DNA from: Betaproteobacteria bacterium
Lineage (GTDB): Bacteria; Pseudomonadota; Gammaproteobacteria; Burkholderiales; Burkholderiaceae_E
Direction of reading: 5' to 3'
Assembly: GCA_009922405.1 (NCBI GenBank)
Contig: RFVZ01000004.1
Span: 1-24,181, forward strand
Length of the DNA: 24,181 nucleotides
Part shown: positions 14,351-21,208 of the stretch, in pieces
How positions within the stretch are numbered: the stretch's first letter is position 1
Layout: the number at the start of each line of letters is the position of its first letter
The notes under the pieces: generated by a model
The model's input: the letters and a program-made list of their open reading frames with translations, nothing else
Databases searched by the model: none
Told to the model about the DNA's origin: nothing
Position numbers and translations under genes: made by a program

Positions 14351-15294
14351 ACCAGGCCGTCTCGCTGTCCCAGGGTTGGCGGCATACCGCCCTCCAGTAT
14401 CTCGAACTCACCAAGCCGCGTGTGGTGATGCTGGCTGCGTTTTGCGCGGTAATTGGCATGTTGCTGGCCACCGATTCCATGGTGCCAGCGCGAATCTTGT
14501 TGGCGGGTACCGCTGGAATTTCACTCCTCGCCGGCGCCGGTTTCGTTTTTAACTGTCTGGTCGAGCGCAGCATTGATGCCAAGATGGCTCGCACCCGCGC
14601 CCGCCCCCTGCCGCGCGGAACGGTCGGCGTGGCGCAGTCGCTGATTTTCGCAGGGGTTCTGGGTGGGGTTGGCGCAAGCCTCCTGCTTGCCTTCGTCAAT
14701 TCGCTGACGATGTGGCTGACGCTGGCGACGTTTGCCGGCTACGCAGTGATTTATACCGTGTTGCTCAAGCCCGCCACGCCACAGAACATCGTGATCGGCG
14801 GCGCCTCAGGTGCCATGCCGCCGGTGCTCGGTTGGGCTGCCGTAGCCAACGATGTGCCGGCGCAGGCCTGGTTGCTTTGTCTGATCATCTTTGTCTGGAC
14901 GCCCCCGCATTTTTGGGCGCTCGCCCTGTATCGGGTCGAAGATTATCGGCATAGCGGCCTGCCCATGTTGCCAGTCACTCATGGCTCGAGGTTTACCCGG
15001 CTGCAGATCCTGCTGTATTCGGTTCTGTTGCTCGCGACGACCACATTGCCTTATCTGATCCAGATGAGTGGGCTTTTTTACCTGGTCGCTCAACTGATTC
15101 TCGGCGGTATCTTTATTTTTTACGCGTGGCGGCTTTGGGTTGACTACTCGGACGCGCTGGCCAAGCGAACTTTCAAGTACTCAATCGAATATCTCGGCTT
15201 GTTGTTCGCAGCACTGCTCGTCGACCATTGGGTGGATGCGTGGCTGATGACGCAATTGAGCGATTGGTTCGGCCTCGCGGCAGGTCCTGGTTGA
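14347..15294 (+). CDS. ctaB: Protoheme IX farnesyltransferase (heme O synthase)
   Basis: The 315-residue UbiA-superfamily enzyme (cyoE/COX10) attaches farnesyl diphosphate to heme B to give heme O. The start reads YLELTKPRVVMLAAFCAVIG. The prenyl-diphosphate site is NCLVERSIDAKMARTRARPL (69-88), with Asn69, Glu73 and Asp77 as metal-binding positions. TPQNIVIGGASGAMPPVLGW and, in the second cytoplasmic loop, VEDYRHSGLPMLPV are strongly conserved. About nine helices are expected. It lies directly after ctaA with a four-base overlap, and the Sco lipoprotein frame begins at its stop codon. Confidence 0.97.
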   Translation: MNQAVSLSQGWRHTALQYLELTKPRVVMLAAFCAVIGMLLATDSMVPARILLAGTAGISLLAGAGFVFNCLVERSIDAKMARTRARPLPRGTVGVAQSLIFAGVLGGVGASLLLAFVNSLTMWLTLATFAGYAVIYTVLLKPATPQNIVIGGASGAMPPVLGWAAVANDVPAQAWLLCLIIFVWTPPHFWALALYRVEDYRHSGLPMLPVTHGSRFTRLQILLYSVLLLATTTLPYLIQMSGLFYLVAQLILGGIFIFYAWRLWVDYSDALAKRTFKYSIEYLGLLFAALLVDHWVDAWLMTQLSDWFGLAAGPG

Positions 15295-15932
15295 TCGCCG
15301 TTCGTTGGTGCGTGCAGGCAGTAGGGACCTCAAAGAGGGCCGCTGCCACATCGATGGTTCTGTGCGCCCTGGTTTTGGGCCTTTCGGGCTGCAGCAAATC
15401 CACCACACCCACTACACCCACATTTCGTCATGTCGATATTACCGGGGCACCCTACGCTCAGGCGCTGACGGGTCTGGCTGATCCGCAAGGGCATACGCGC
15501 AGTCTGACCGACTGGCGTGGGAAAGCGGTTCTGGTTTTCTTTGGCTATACCCGCTGTCCCGATATCTGTCCGACGACCCTGCAGGATGCTGCGGAGGTGA
15601 CTCGGCTACTGGGGCCGCAGGCCGATCGGTTCCAAGTGGTGTTCGTCACGCTTGACCCCGCGCGGGATACGCCCGAAGTGCTGGAGCCCTACGTCAAGTC
15701 CTTCAATCCAAGCTTTGTCGCCCTGCGGGGGGATGATGCATCAACCCGAAAGGCGGCGAAAGACTTCAAGATTTTTTTTGAGCGGGTCGAAGGGAAGTCA
15801 CCCGGCAACGAGACCTTCGATCACACGGCGGCCAGTTTTATATTTGACCCAGAGGGTCGGGTGAGGCTTTATGTGCGCGGCGGCCAGGGCCCGGAGGCTC
15901 TGGCGCATGACGTCCGGCAATTGCTTCTCTAG
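15291..15932 (+). CDS. SCO family copper lipoprotein (CuA assembly)
   Basis: A Sco/PrrC-type thioredoxin-fold protein that delivers copper to, or reduces thiols of, the CuA site of subunit II. From TTG 15291 it has 213 residues. A lipoprotein signal ends in the lipobox LSGC (Cys34). The metal site is CPDICP (Cys89, Cys93) with His178 in FDHTAASFIFDP, and VVFVTLDPARDTPEVL is a family signature. The start is unsure. TTG at 15291 overlaps the ctaB stop as TTGA and has AGG six bases upstream. GTG at 15312 also leaves the basic SKR before the hydrophobic core. ATG at 15354 would remove all positive charge from the signal and is unlikely. Confidence 0.9.
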   Translation: MIAVRWCVQAVGTSKRAAATSMVLCALVLGLSGCSKSTTPTTPTFRHVDITGAPYAQALTGLADPQGHTRSLTDWRGKAVLVFFGYTRCPDICPTTLQDAAEVTRLLGPQADRFQVVFVTLDPARDTPEVLEPYVKSFNPSFVALRGDDASTRKAAKDFKIFFERVEGKSPGNETFDHTAASFIFDPEGRVRLYVRGGQGPEALAHDVRQLLL

Positions 15933-15948
15933 CGTTTAGCCCTTCAAT

Positions 15949-16866
15949 CTATACACTGAGTTCAGCGCGCATGGTTTTGAGCGCTTTGGCTTCGATCTGA
16001 CGAATCCGCTCTGCGGAAACCCCGAACTCCGCGGCCAATTCATGTAGCGTTGACGCTCCGCCCTCGGTTTCATCGACAAGCCAGCGCGACTCGACGATCC
16101 GGCGGCTGCGCGGATCGAGGCGGTCGAGCGCCCGCAACAGGCCCTCGCCCTGCAGCAGGTCGCGCGCGCGCGCTTCGAGGACCTGCGTGGGCTCGGATCC
16201 GTCGGCTTTGAGCCAGGCAATCGGGCTAACGGATTCGCCATCTTCGTCGTTGCCGTTATCCATTGGGATGTCGCGTCCGGCCAAGCGTGATTCCATCTCG
16301 ATCACGTCTTCGTGGCGGACATCGAGCGTGCGCGCGATGACGTCGATATCGCCCGGATCAAGCGACGTCGAATCCTGTTTCATCGAGCGCAGATTAAAAA
16401 ACAGTTTGCGCTGGGCTTTGGTGGTCGCCACCCGGACCAAGCGCCAGTTGCGCAGGACGTATTCGTGAATTTCTGCTTTGATCCAATGGAGTGCAAACGA
16501 CACAAGGCGCACGCCGCGCTCGGGGTCGAATCGACGCACAGCCTTCATGAGGCCGACGTTGCCCTCCTGGATCAGATCAGCGTGAGGGAGACCGTATCCC
16601 AGAAACTGGCGCGCAACGCCAACCACGACTCGGAGGTGCGACATGACCAATCGTCGGGCTGCGTCTAAATCGCCGTCATCGCGCAGGCGGCGCGCAAATT
16701 CTGTCTCTTCTTCGAGAGTGAGCAGCGGGATCCGGTGCACAGCCGAGATATACGCATCAAGGTTTCCGAGTGCGGGCAGTCCAAACCCACCCCCACCCAT
16801 CGGGGCCAAGGCGGCATGGTTGGTCTTTAAACCCACGGGTAAGGCCAGCGCAGCAGTCTGATTCAT
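15949..16866 (-). CDS. rpoH: RNA polymerase heat-shock sigma factor sigma-32
   Basis: The 305-residue protein is a group 3 sigma factor of RpoH type. Region 2 includes RRLVMSHLRVVVGVARQFLG, YGLPHADLIQEGNVGLMKAV (91-110) and FDPERGVRLVSFALHWIKAEI, which bind the -10 element. The RpoH-specific box QRKLFFNLR (152-160) separates it from sigma-70 and is the part linked to chaperone and protease control. Region 4 ends in ELAAEFGVSAERIRQIEAKALK, the helix-turn-helix for the -35 box. AAAGGAGT precedes the ATG. The promoter carries a perfect CIRCE operator, so HrcA repression is likely. It lies 58 bases after ftsY. In E. coli, ftsE and ftsX lie between those two genes, but not here. Confidence 0.97.
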   Translation of the reverse strand: MNQTAALALPVGLKTNHAALAPMGGGGFGLPALGNLDAYISAVHRIPLLTLEEETEFARRLRDDGDLDAARRLVMSHLRVVVGVARQFLGYGLPHADLIQEGNVGLMKAVRRFDPERGVRLVSFALHWIKAEIHEYVLRNWRLVRVATTKAQRKLFFNLRSMKQDSTSLDPGDIDVIARTLDVRHEDVIEMESRLAGRDIPMDNGNDEDGESVSPIAWLKADGSEPTQVLEARARDLLQGEGLLRALDRLDPRSRRIVESRWLVDETEGGASTLHELAAEFGVSAERIRQIEAKALKTMRAELSV

Positions 16867-16898
16867 CTGACTGATACTCCTTTAAGACAAGCAGACTT

Positions 16899-16928
16899 AT
16901 TTTAGCACTCTAGATTCTCGAGTGCTAA
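16899..16928 (-). promoter_or_regulatory. rpoH promoter with extended -10
   Basis: On the minus strand TTAGCA (16923-16928) and TAAAAT (16899-16904) are 18 bases apart. The -10 is preceded by TG plus one base, an extended -10. Transcription would start about 7-8 bases further on, leaving a leader of about 25 bases with the AAAGGAGT ribosome-binding site. The whole promoter lies within or against the CIRCE element. Confidence 0.6.
16902..16928. promoter_or_regulatory. CIRCE operator (HrcA-binding inverted repeat)
   Basis: TTAGCACTC (16902-16910), a nine-base spacer and GAGTGCTAA (16920-16928) match the CIRCE consensus at all 18 arm positions with exact N9 spacing. It covers the -35 and most of the -10 of the rpoH promoter, so bound HrcA should block RNA polymerase. 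The right arm also contains the ftsY TAG stop (16925-16927, minus strand). Confidence 0.93.
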
Positions 16929-18022
16929 TGCGATCTGGGTGTTGGGTCGAGGAGTGCACTTACAAATTCTTCTGCGGAGAACGCCTGTAAATCGTCAACG
17001 CCTTCGCCCAAACCGATGAAATAGACCGGGATCGGTTGCACTCGACGAGTGTGGGCCAGCGCCACGATGGCGCCCCCCTTCGCGGTGCCGTCGAGCTTGG
17101 TCACGATGAGGCCCGTGAGGGCAACGGCCGCATCAAACGCCGCGACCTGCGCCAGCATGTTTTGTCCGGTATTCCCGTCGAGCACCAACAGTGCCTCATG
17201 GGGGGCGCCAGCCAGCGCTTTGCCGATGACTCGACGGACTTTGCGCAACTCCTCCATCAGGTGGGTCTGGGTCGGCAATCGACCCGCCGTGTCGACCATC
17301 ACGACGTCGGTTTGGCGAGCAATCCCGGCCGAGACGGCATCAAAAGCCACGGCGCCGGGGTCGCCGCCGTCCTGCGCAATCACGGCGACGTCATTGCGTG
17401 CACCCCATTCGGCCAGTTGGGCCCGGGCGGCCGCGCGGAAAGTGTCGCCGGCTGCCAGCAGAACCGACTTGTGTTCGCGCCGCAGCAGGTGGGCCAACTT
17501 GCCAATCGAGGTGGTCTTGCCGGCCCCGTTGACCCCGGTCACCATCCAGACTTGGGGTGCTGATCGATCCAAGTCGATCGGCGCTTCGAGTGGTGTCAAC
17601 AGCTCGGTTAACGTGGCCCTGAGCGCTTGTCGTACATCCTCCCCCGTTTCAAGGCGCTCCTTCTTGACTCGCTCCCGCAGCCGCGCGAGGAGCCACGTCG
17701 TCGTTTCAATTCCGGTGTCCGCGACCAGTAGCGCTGCTTCCAGCTGTTCGAAGAGCGCCTCGTCAATCTGCGTCAGGCCGAAGAGCCCTGCCAGTTGCCC
17801 GCTGGTTCGGCTCAGACCGGCTCGAAGACGCTTGATCCATCCCGTCCGCGGCGGTTCTGCGGGCGCTGACGGCGCAGGAGGCTGAGGAGGCTGAGGAGGC
17901 CGCGCCGCCTGTGCCGCGATTGAAGCCGGCTCGACGGGCCAGGGCCCGCCAGGCTTCGAGGCAGATTCGACAGGCTCCGGCGTTGGAGGTGGCGGTTTCT
18001 TGCGCCGCAGAAAGCCGAACAT
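16925..18022 (-). CDS. ftsY: Signal recognition particle receptor FtsY
   Basis: The 365-residue SRP GTPase docks ribosome-nascent chain complexes at the inner membrane. The N-terminal tail is MFGFLRRKK followed by a Pro/Ala-rich linker to about residue 58. The helical N domain runs from about 62 to 145. The G domain has the P-loop GVNGAGKTTSIGKLA (163-177), GDTFRAAARAQL (192-203), DTAGR (244-248) and TKLDGTAKGG (308-317), then GLGEGVDDLQAFSAEEFV. The linker is unusual: where E. coli has a long acidic A domain, this one has PPQPPQPP coded by three copies of a 9-base unit. The stop codon lies in the CIRCE element before rpoH. Divergent rsmD starts 57 bases upstream. Confidence 0.97.
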   Translation of the reverse strand: MFGFLRRKKPPPPTPEPVESASKPGGPWPVEPASIAAQAARPPQPPQPPAPSAPAEPPRTGWIKRLRAGLSRTSGQLAGLFGLTQIDEALFEQLEAALLVADTGIETTTWLLARLRERVKKERLETGEDVRQALRATLTELLTPLEAPIDLDRSAPQVWMVTGVNGAGKTTSIGKLAHLLRREHKSVLLAAGDTFRAAARAQLAEWGARNDVAVIAQDGGDPGAVAFDAVSAGIARQTDVVMVDTAGRLPTQTHLMEELRKVRRVIGKALAGAPHEALLVLDGNTGQNMLAQVAAFDAAVALTGLIVTKLDGTAKGGAIVALAHTRRVQPIPVYFIGLGEGVDDLQAFSAEEFVSALLDPTPRSH

Positions 18023-18078
18023 CGGGCGCCTTGTTTAACGGAGGTGTTGCATTAGCAGATCACGATACACTCCAATCG

Positions 18079-18720
18079 ATGGTATCAAATGCCCAATTAA
18101 GTCCTCCAGCGCGGGTGCGCATCATTGGCGGACAGTGGCGTCGGACCTTGATTCCGGTCCCCGCGGTGCCCGGCTTGCGACCCACGCCGGACCGGGTGCG
18201 GGAGACACTTTTTAACTGGCTTGGCCAGGACCTTGCGGGCTGGCGAGTTCTGGATCTCTTTGCCGGTACCGGGGCGCTTGGCTTTGAGGCCGCCTCGCGC
18301 GGCGCCCAAAGCGTCTTGATGGTCGAGCGCGATCCGAAGGCTTTGGAGTCCTTGCATACGGTGCGTCAGCGTCTCAATGCGCAGCAGGTTGTCCTCGAGG
18401 CGGGCGACGCCGTGGCCGTGGCGGGTCGTCTGGCGCTCAGGCAAGCGCGCGGGTTTGATCTGATTTTTCTGGATCCGCCTTTTGGCGCCGACTGGCCAAC
18501 GCGGGTTCGCCCCCTGCTTGGACCCTTATTGGCCGATGGGGGGTGGGTCTATCTTGAGGCTGAAACAAAACTTCAAAGTCAGGCCGAGGGGGTTACGGCA
18601 TGGACCGAAGCGGGATTCACGGTGGTCCGTAGCGCCAGTGCGGGGCGCGTCCATTATCATCTGCTCAAATTTCAGGGTTCTAGTTTCTATGAAGATTGCG
18701 GTTTATCCCGGAACGTTTGA
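18079..18720 (+). CDS. rsmD: 16S rRNA (guanine(966)-N2)-methyltransferase
   Basis: A 213-residue SAM-dependent enzyme that methylates G966 of 16S rRNA in the assembled small subunit. VRIIGGQWRRTLIPVP and GLRPTPDRVRETLFNWL (33-49) are the RsmD N-terminal signatures. Motif I is VLDLFAGTGALGFEAASRGA (57-76), VERDPKAL binds the ribose, and the catalytic N-methyltransferase motif is DPPF (132-135). I choose ATG 18079 since similarity begins about ten residues in. The frame is open back to 17911, but that part overlies ftsY antisense and looks non-coding. A TACACT hexamer ends seven bases before the ATG with no Shine-Dalgarno. The 3' end overlaps coaD by 32 bases in another frame. Confidence 0.95.
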   Translation: MVSNAQLSPPARVRIIGGQWRRTLIPVPAVPGLRPTPDRVRETLFNWLGQDLAGWRVLDLFAGTGALGFEAASRGAQSVLMVERDPKALESLHTVRQRLNAQQVVLEAGDAVAVAGRLALRQARGFDLIFLDPPFGADWPTRVRPLLGPLLADGGWVYLEAETKLQSQAEGVTAWTEAGFTVVRSASAGRVHYHLLKFQGSSFYEDCGLSRNV

Positions 18721-19243
18721 TCCGCTGACTCGGGGGCACGAGGACTTGGTGCGCCGCGGTTCGCGCCTATTTGACCGTTTGATCGTTGGCGTCGCCGACA
18801 GTCAGACCAAGCACCCCGTTTTCAATTTGGCCGAGCGGGTCGAAATTGCTCGAGAAGTGCTGGGCCATTATCCCAATGTCGAAGTTCACGGCTTTAGGGG
18901 CCTCTTGAAGGATTTTGTTCGACTGCAAGAAGCCAACATCATTGTTCGGGGCTTGCGAGCAGTTTCTGATTTTGAGTACGAATTTCAAATGGCGGGCATG
19001 AATCGCTATTTGTTGCCAGAGGTTGAGACGATCTTCATGACCCCAACCGATCAGTACCAGTTCATTTCCGGCACGCTGGTACGCGAAATTGCGCTCTTGG
19101 GCGGTGACGTCTCGAAGTTCGTTTTCCCATCGGTCGAGGCCTGGCTCGTCAGCAAACGTACCGAACGGATTCAGCGGATGGAGGATGCAGAGGCTGCTGC
19201 GGCTGCGGCTGTTGGCGCGCCTCCTGACTCGTCGCCCCCCTGA
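18689..19243 (+). CDS. coaD: Pantetheine-phosphate adenylyltransferase
   Basis: A 184-residue nucleotidyltransferase that joins ATP and 4'-phosphopantetheine to dephospho-CoA, the fourth step of CoA synthesis. The N-terminus is AVYPGTFDPLTRGHEDLVRR with the (T/H)xGH-type site. Further signatures are IIVRGLRAVSDFEYEFQMAG and SGTLVREIALLGGDVSKFV, the ISSTxVRE-type phosphate-binding loop. ATG 18689 is the clear start, inside the last codons of rsmD. The C-terminus is about 20 residues longer than the usual 160 or so and ends in an Ala-rich tail (EAAAAAAVGAPPDSSPP) partly coded by GCTGCG repeats. This tail is probably disordered. The ferredoxin gene begins five bases after the stop. Confidence 0.97.
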   Translation: MKIAVYPGTFDPLTRGHEDLVRRGSRLFDRLIVGVADSQTKHPVFNLAERVEIAREVLGHYPNVEVHGFRGLLKDFVRLQEANIIVRGLRAVSDFEYEFQMAGMNRYLLPEVETIFMTPTDQYQFISGTLVREIALLGGDVSKFVFPSVEAWLVSKRTERIQRMEDAEAAAAAAVGAPPDSSPP

Positions 19244-19248
19244 CCCAG

Positions 19249-19497
19249 ATGGCGCTACTGATTACGGATCAGTGCATCAATTGCGATGTGTGTGAGCCCG
19301 AATGTCCGAATTCGGCCATCAGCATGGGGCCTGAGATTTACCAGATCGACCCGCTGCGCTGCACGGAATGTGTCGGCCACCATGACGAGCCGCAATGCAG
19401 GGTCGTGTGCCCCGTGGACTGTATCCCGCTCAACCCTGAATGGATCGAGAGCCCTGAGCAACTCCTCACGAAGTTCCACCGACTCCAGGCAGGTTGA
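19249..19497 (+). CDS. YfhL-family 2[4Fe-4S] ferredoxin
   Basis: An 82-residue ferredoxin with two cluster motifs. CINCDVCEPECP supplies Cys9, Cys12, Cys15 and Cys19. The second motif, CTECVGHHDEPQCRVVCP, has Cys38, Cys41, Cys50 and Cys54, with an eight-residue insertion between its second and third cysteines as in Allochromatium-type ferredoxins, plus an extra Cys58. These are low-potential electron carriers, and the partner here is not known. It lies five bases after coaD, an order common in betaproteobacteria. It is convergent with ppx across a repeat-rich 55-base gap. Confidence 0.94.
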   Translation: MALLITDQCINCDVCEPECPNSAISMGPEIYQIDPLRCTECVGHHDEPQCRVVCPVDCIPLNPEWIESPEQLLTKFHRLQAG

Positions 19498-19516
19498 GGA
19501 ACGCTTACGCGCAGCC

Positions 19517-19546
19517 CCTCAGCCTCAGCCTTAGGCTCAGGCTCAG
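19517..19546. terminator. Hexamer array forming a hairpin between ferredoxin and ppx
   Basis: Five 6-base units run head to tail: CCTCAG twice, CCTTAG once, GCTCAG twice. The middle part (19521-19543) folds as AGCCT paired with AGGCT, one mismatch, then AGCC with GGCT over a small loop. It lies between convergent genes with no other signal, so it is a likely bidirectional terminator. No T-tract is present. Confidence 0.4.
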
Positions 19547-19552
19547 ACTTGG

Positions 19553-21112
19553 TCAGGCAATCAATCGCATCTTAGGTGGCCCATCCTGATTCGGCAGGCG
19601 GTCGACCGGCAAATAACCAGCGTGCTCGAACAGTCCGGCTCGTGTCCACTCGGCGATCTCGGCGCTCAGGCTGAAATCGGTGAGCGGGTGCTTGGTGGTC
19701 CAGCCCCGCTCGACGCGAAGACTGACCCGCCGGCGCTCGATTTCGAGCGCGAGGGGGTAGGTTGAGCCTTGCGAATCACGCCGCCGGTGCAGGATGACGG
19801 CGAGGCGTAAAGCCAGCAACATTCGCCATTCGGCGTCGAGTTCGACCAGGCTGGTCATTTTGGTCAGCTTGCCTGTGTGGCCGAGCACGAGGCGCGAGAG
19901 CAGCGCCTGATCGGGGCGCGAAAAACCGGGCAAATCGGCATTCGCGACAATATAGGCTGAATGCTTGTGATATGCCGAATGCGAAATGCTCAATCCGATC
20001 TCGCTCAACGAAGCAGCCCAACCGAGCAGTTCAATGCCGCGTTCGACATCCTCGGTGGCGCCACGTGCGATCGAGCGCCAGAGCCAGGCCGCTGTTTTTC
20101 CCACCCGGCTGGCGTGGTCCCGGTCAACGCCATATCGGATCATGGATTGCTCGACCGTGACGTCGCGCATGTCGCTGTCGTTGGTGCGGCCCAGAAGGTC
20201 GTACAGCACGCCTTCACGTAGGGCCCCCGACGTGAAACGCATGGTCGAAATACCGAACTCTTCAAAGGCCGCGCGCAGGATCGCCAAACCTCCGGGCAGG
20301 ACCGGGCGCCGGTCGGCGCGCAAACCCTGGAGTCGCAAGCGGTCGAAATGGCCAGCCTTGATGAGTGCGGCTTCGATGTGTACCAGCGCGTCGCGCGTAA
20401 TCGTCGGATCGCCAAACTCGGCCAGACAGATCGCCGAGATGGTCTTCGCGGTGCCTGAGGTGCCGATGGCTTCATTCCAGGTTTCGCGGCGGAAGCCTTT
20501 GGCCAGCGGCGCAAACAGGTCGCGCGCAATCAAGATGGCCTCGTTCATTGCCTCGCGCCCAACTTCACCGTCGCCAAAGATCCGTCCAGTGAGACCCACA
20601 CAGCCGACGGTAACGCTCTCAGTTACCAAAGGTTCGTAATCGCGCCCGACAATACATTCGGTGGAACCCCCGCCGATATCGATCACCAGTCGTTGCGACC
20701 CATCGGCGGGTAGGGTGTGGGCGGCGCCGACCCAGATCAGACGCGCTTCTTCGCGCCCCGCGATCACCTCAATTGGGAATCCGAGCGCGGCCTCGAAGGT
20801 CGCCAGAACATGCCGGGCATTTTTTGCCTGACGCAAGGTGCTGGTGGCAACGGCGCGCACCGAATCCGGATGAAATGCGCGCAGGCGCTCACCAAAGCGC
20901 TGCAGTGCCTCGACGCCCCGGCGCTGCGCCAGCGCTGTGAGGTTGCGCTCATGGTCAAGTCCGGAGGCGAGCCGGACACTGTCTTTGAGGACATCCACCG
21001 GGATGACCTGAACCCCGGCCGGTGACGAGTCGGCCCGCCCAATCAAGAGTCGAAAGCTGTTGGAGCCGAGGTCGACAGCGGCGAGAAGAAGTGGGTCAAG
21101 AGGGTCGGTCAT
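19553..21112 (-). CDS. ppx: Exopolyphosphatase (Ppx/GppA family)
   Basis: The 519-residue enzyme removes terminal phosphates from polyphosphate and may also hydrolyse pppGpp. The N-terminal actin-like ATPase fold has AAVDLGSNSFRLLIGR (11-26), the catalytic Glu region EVIAGREEARLIWVG (115-129, Glu121 in the position of the E. coli catalytic residue) and IDIGGGSTECIVG (144-156). Domain II includes SVTVGCVGLTGRIF and AIGTSGTAKTISAI. The C-terminal HD-like part has GWAASLSEIGLSISHSAYHKHSAYI. Length is typical of Ppx rather than short Ppx1. The ATG is divergent from ppk1 with 96 bases between the start codons. A -10-like GACAAT ends eight bases before the ATG and no Shine-Dalgarno is visible. Confidence 0.95.
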   Translation of the reverse strand: MTDPLDPLLLAAVDLGSNSFRLLIGRADSSPAGVQVIPVDVLKDSVRLASGLDHERNLTALAQRRGVEALQRFGERLRAFHPDSVRAVATSTLRQAKNARHVLATFEAALGFPIEVIAGREEARLIWVGAAHTLPADGSQRLVIDIGGGSTECIVGRDYEPLVTESVTVGCVGLTGRIFGDGEVGREAMNEAILIARDLFAPLAKGFRRETWNEAIGTSGTAKTISAICLAEFGDPTITRDALVHIEAALIKAGHFDRLRLQGLRADRRPVLPGGLAILRAAFEEFGISTMRFTSGALREGVLYDLLGRTNDSDMRDVTVEQSMIRYGVDRDHASRVGKTAAWLWRSIARGATEDVERGIELLGWAASLSEIGLSISHSAYHKHSAYIVANADLPGFSRPDQALLSRLVLGHTGKLTKMTSLVELDAEWRMLLALRLAVILHRRRDSQGSTYPLALEIERRRVSLRVERGWTTKHPLTDFSLSAEIAEWTRAGLFEHAGYLPVDRLPNQDGPPKMRLIA

Positions 21113-21208
21113 CGGTTTAAATTGTCGCTGCGAAATAATTTCTTAACACCAGAGGATGACGATGTCGTGGCATCTATCCGTTCATCCGACAAACAGCAGG
21201 ATTATCCG

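Noticed and set aside
17049..17885. 278-codon plus-strand frame
   Set aside because: Antisense to the ftsY GTPase domain, rich in Ser, Ala and Arg, with no motif.
17911..18078. N-terminal extension of RsmD
   Set aside because: It overlies the start of ftsY on the other strand. RsmD similarity begins just after ATG 18079.
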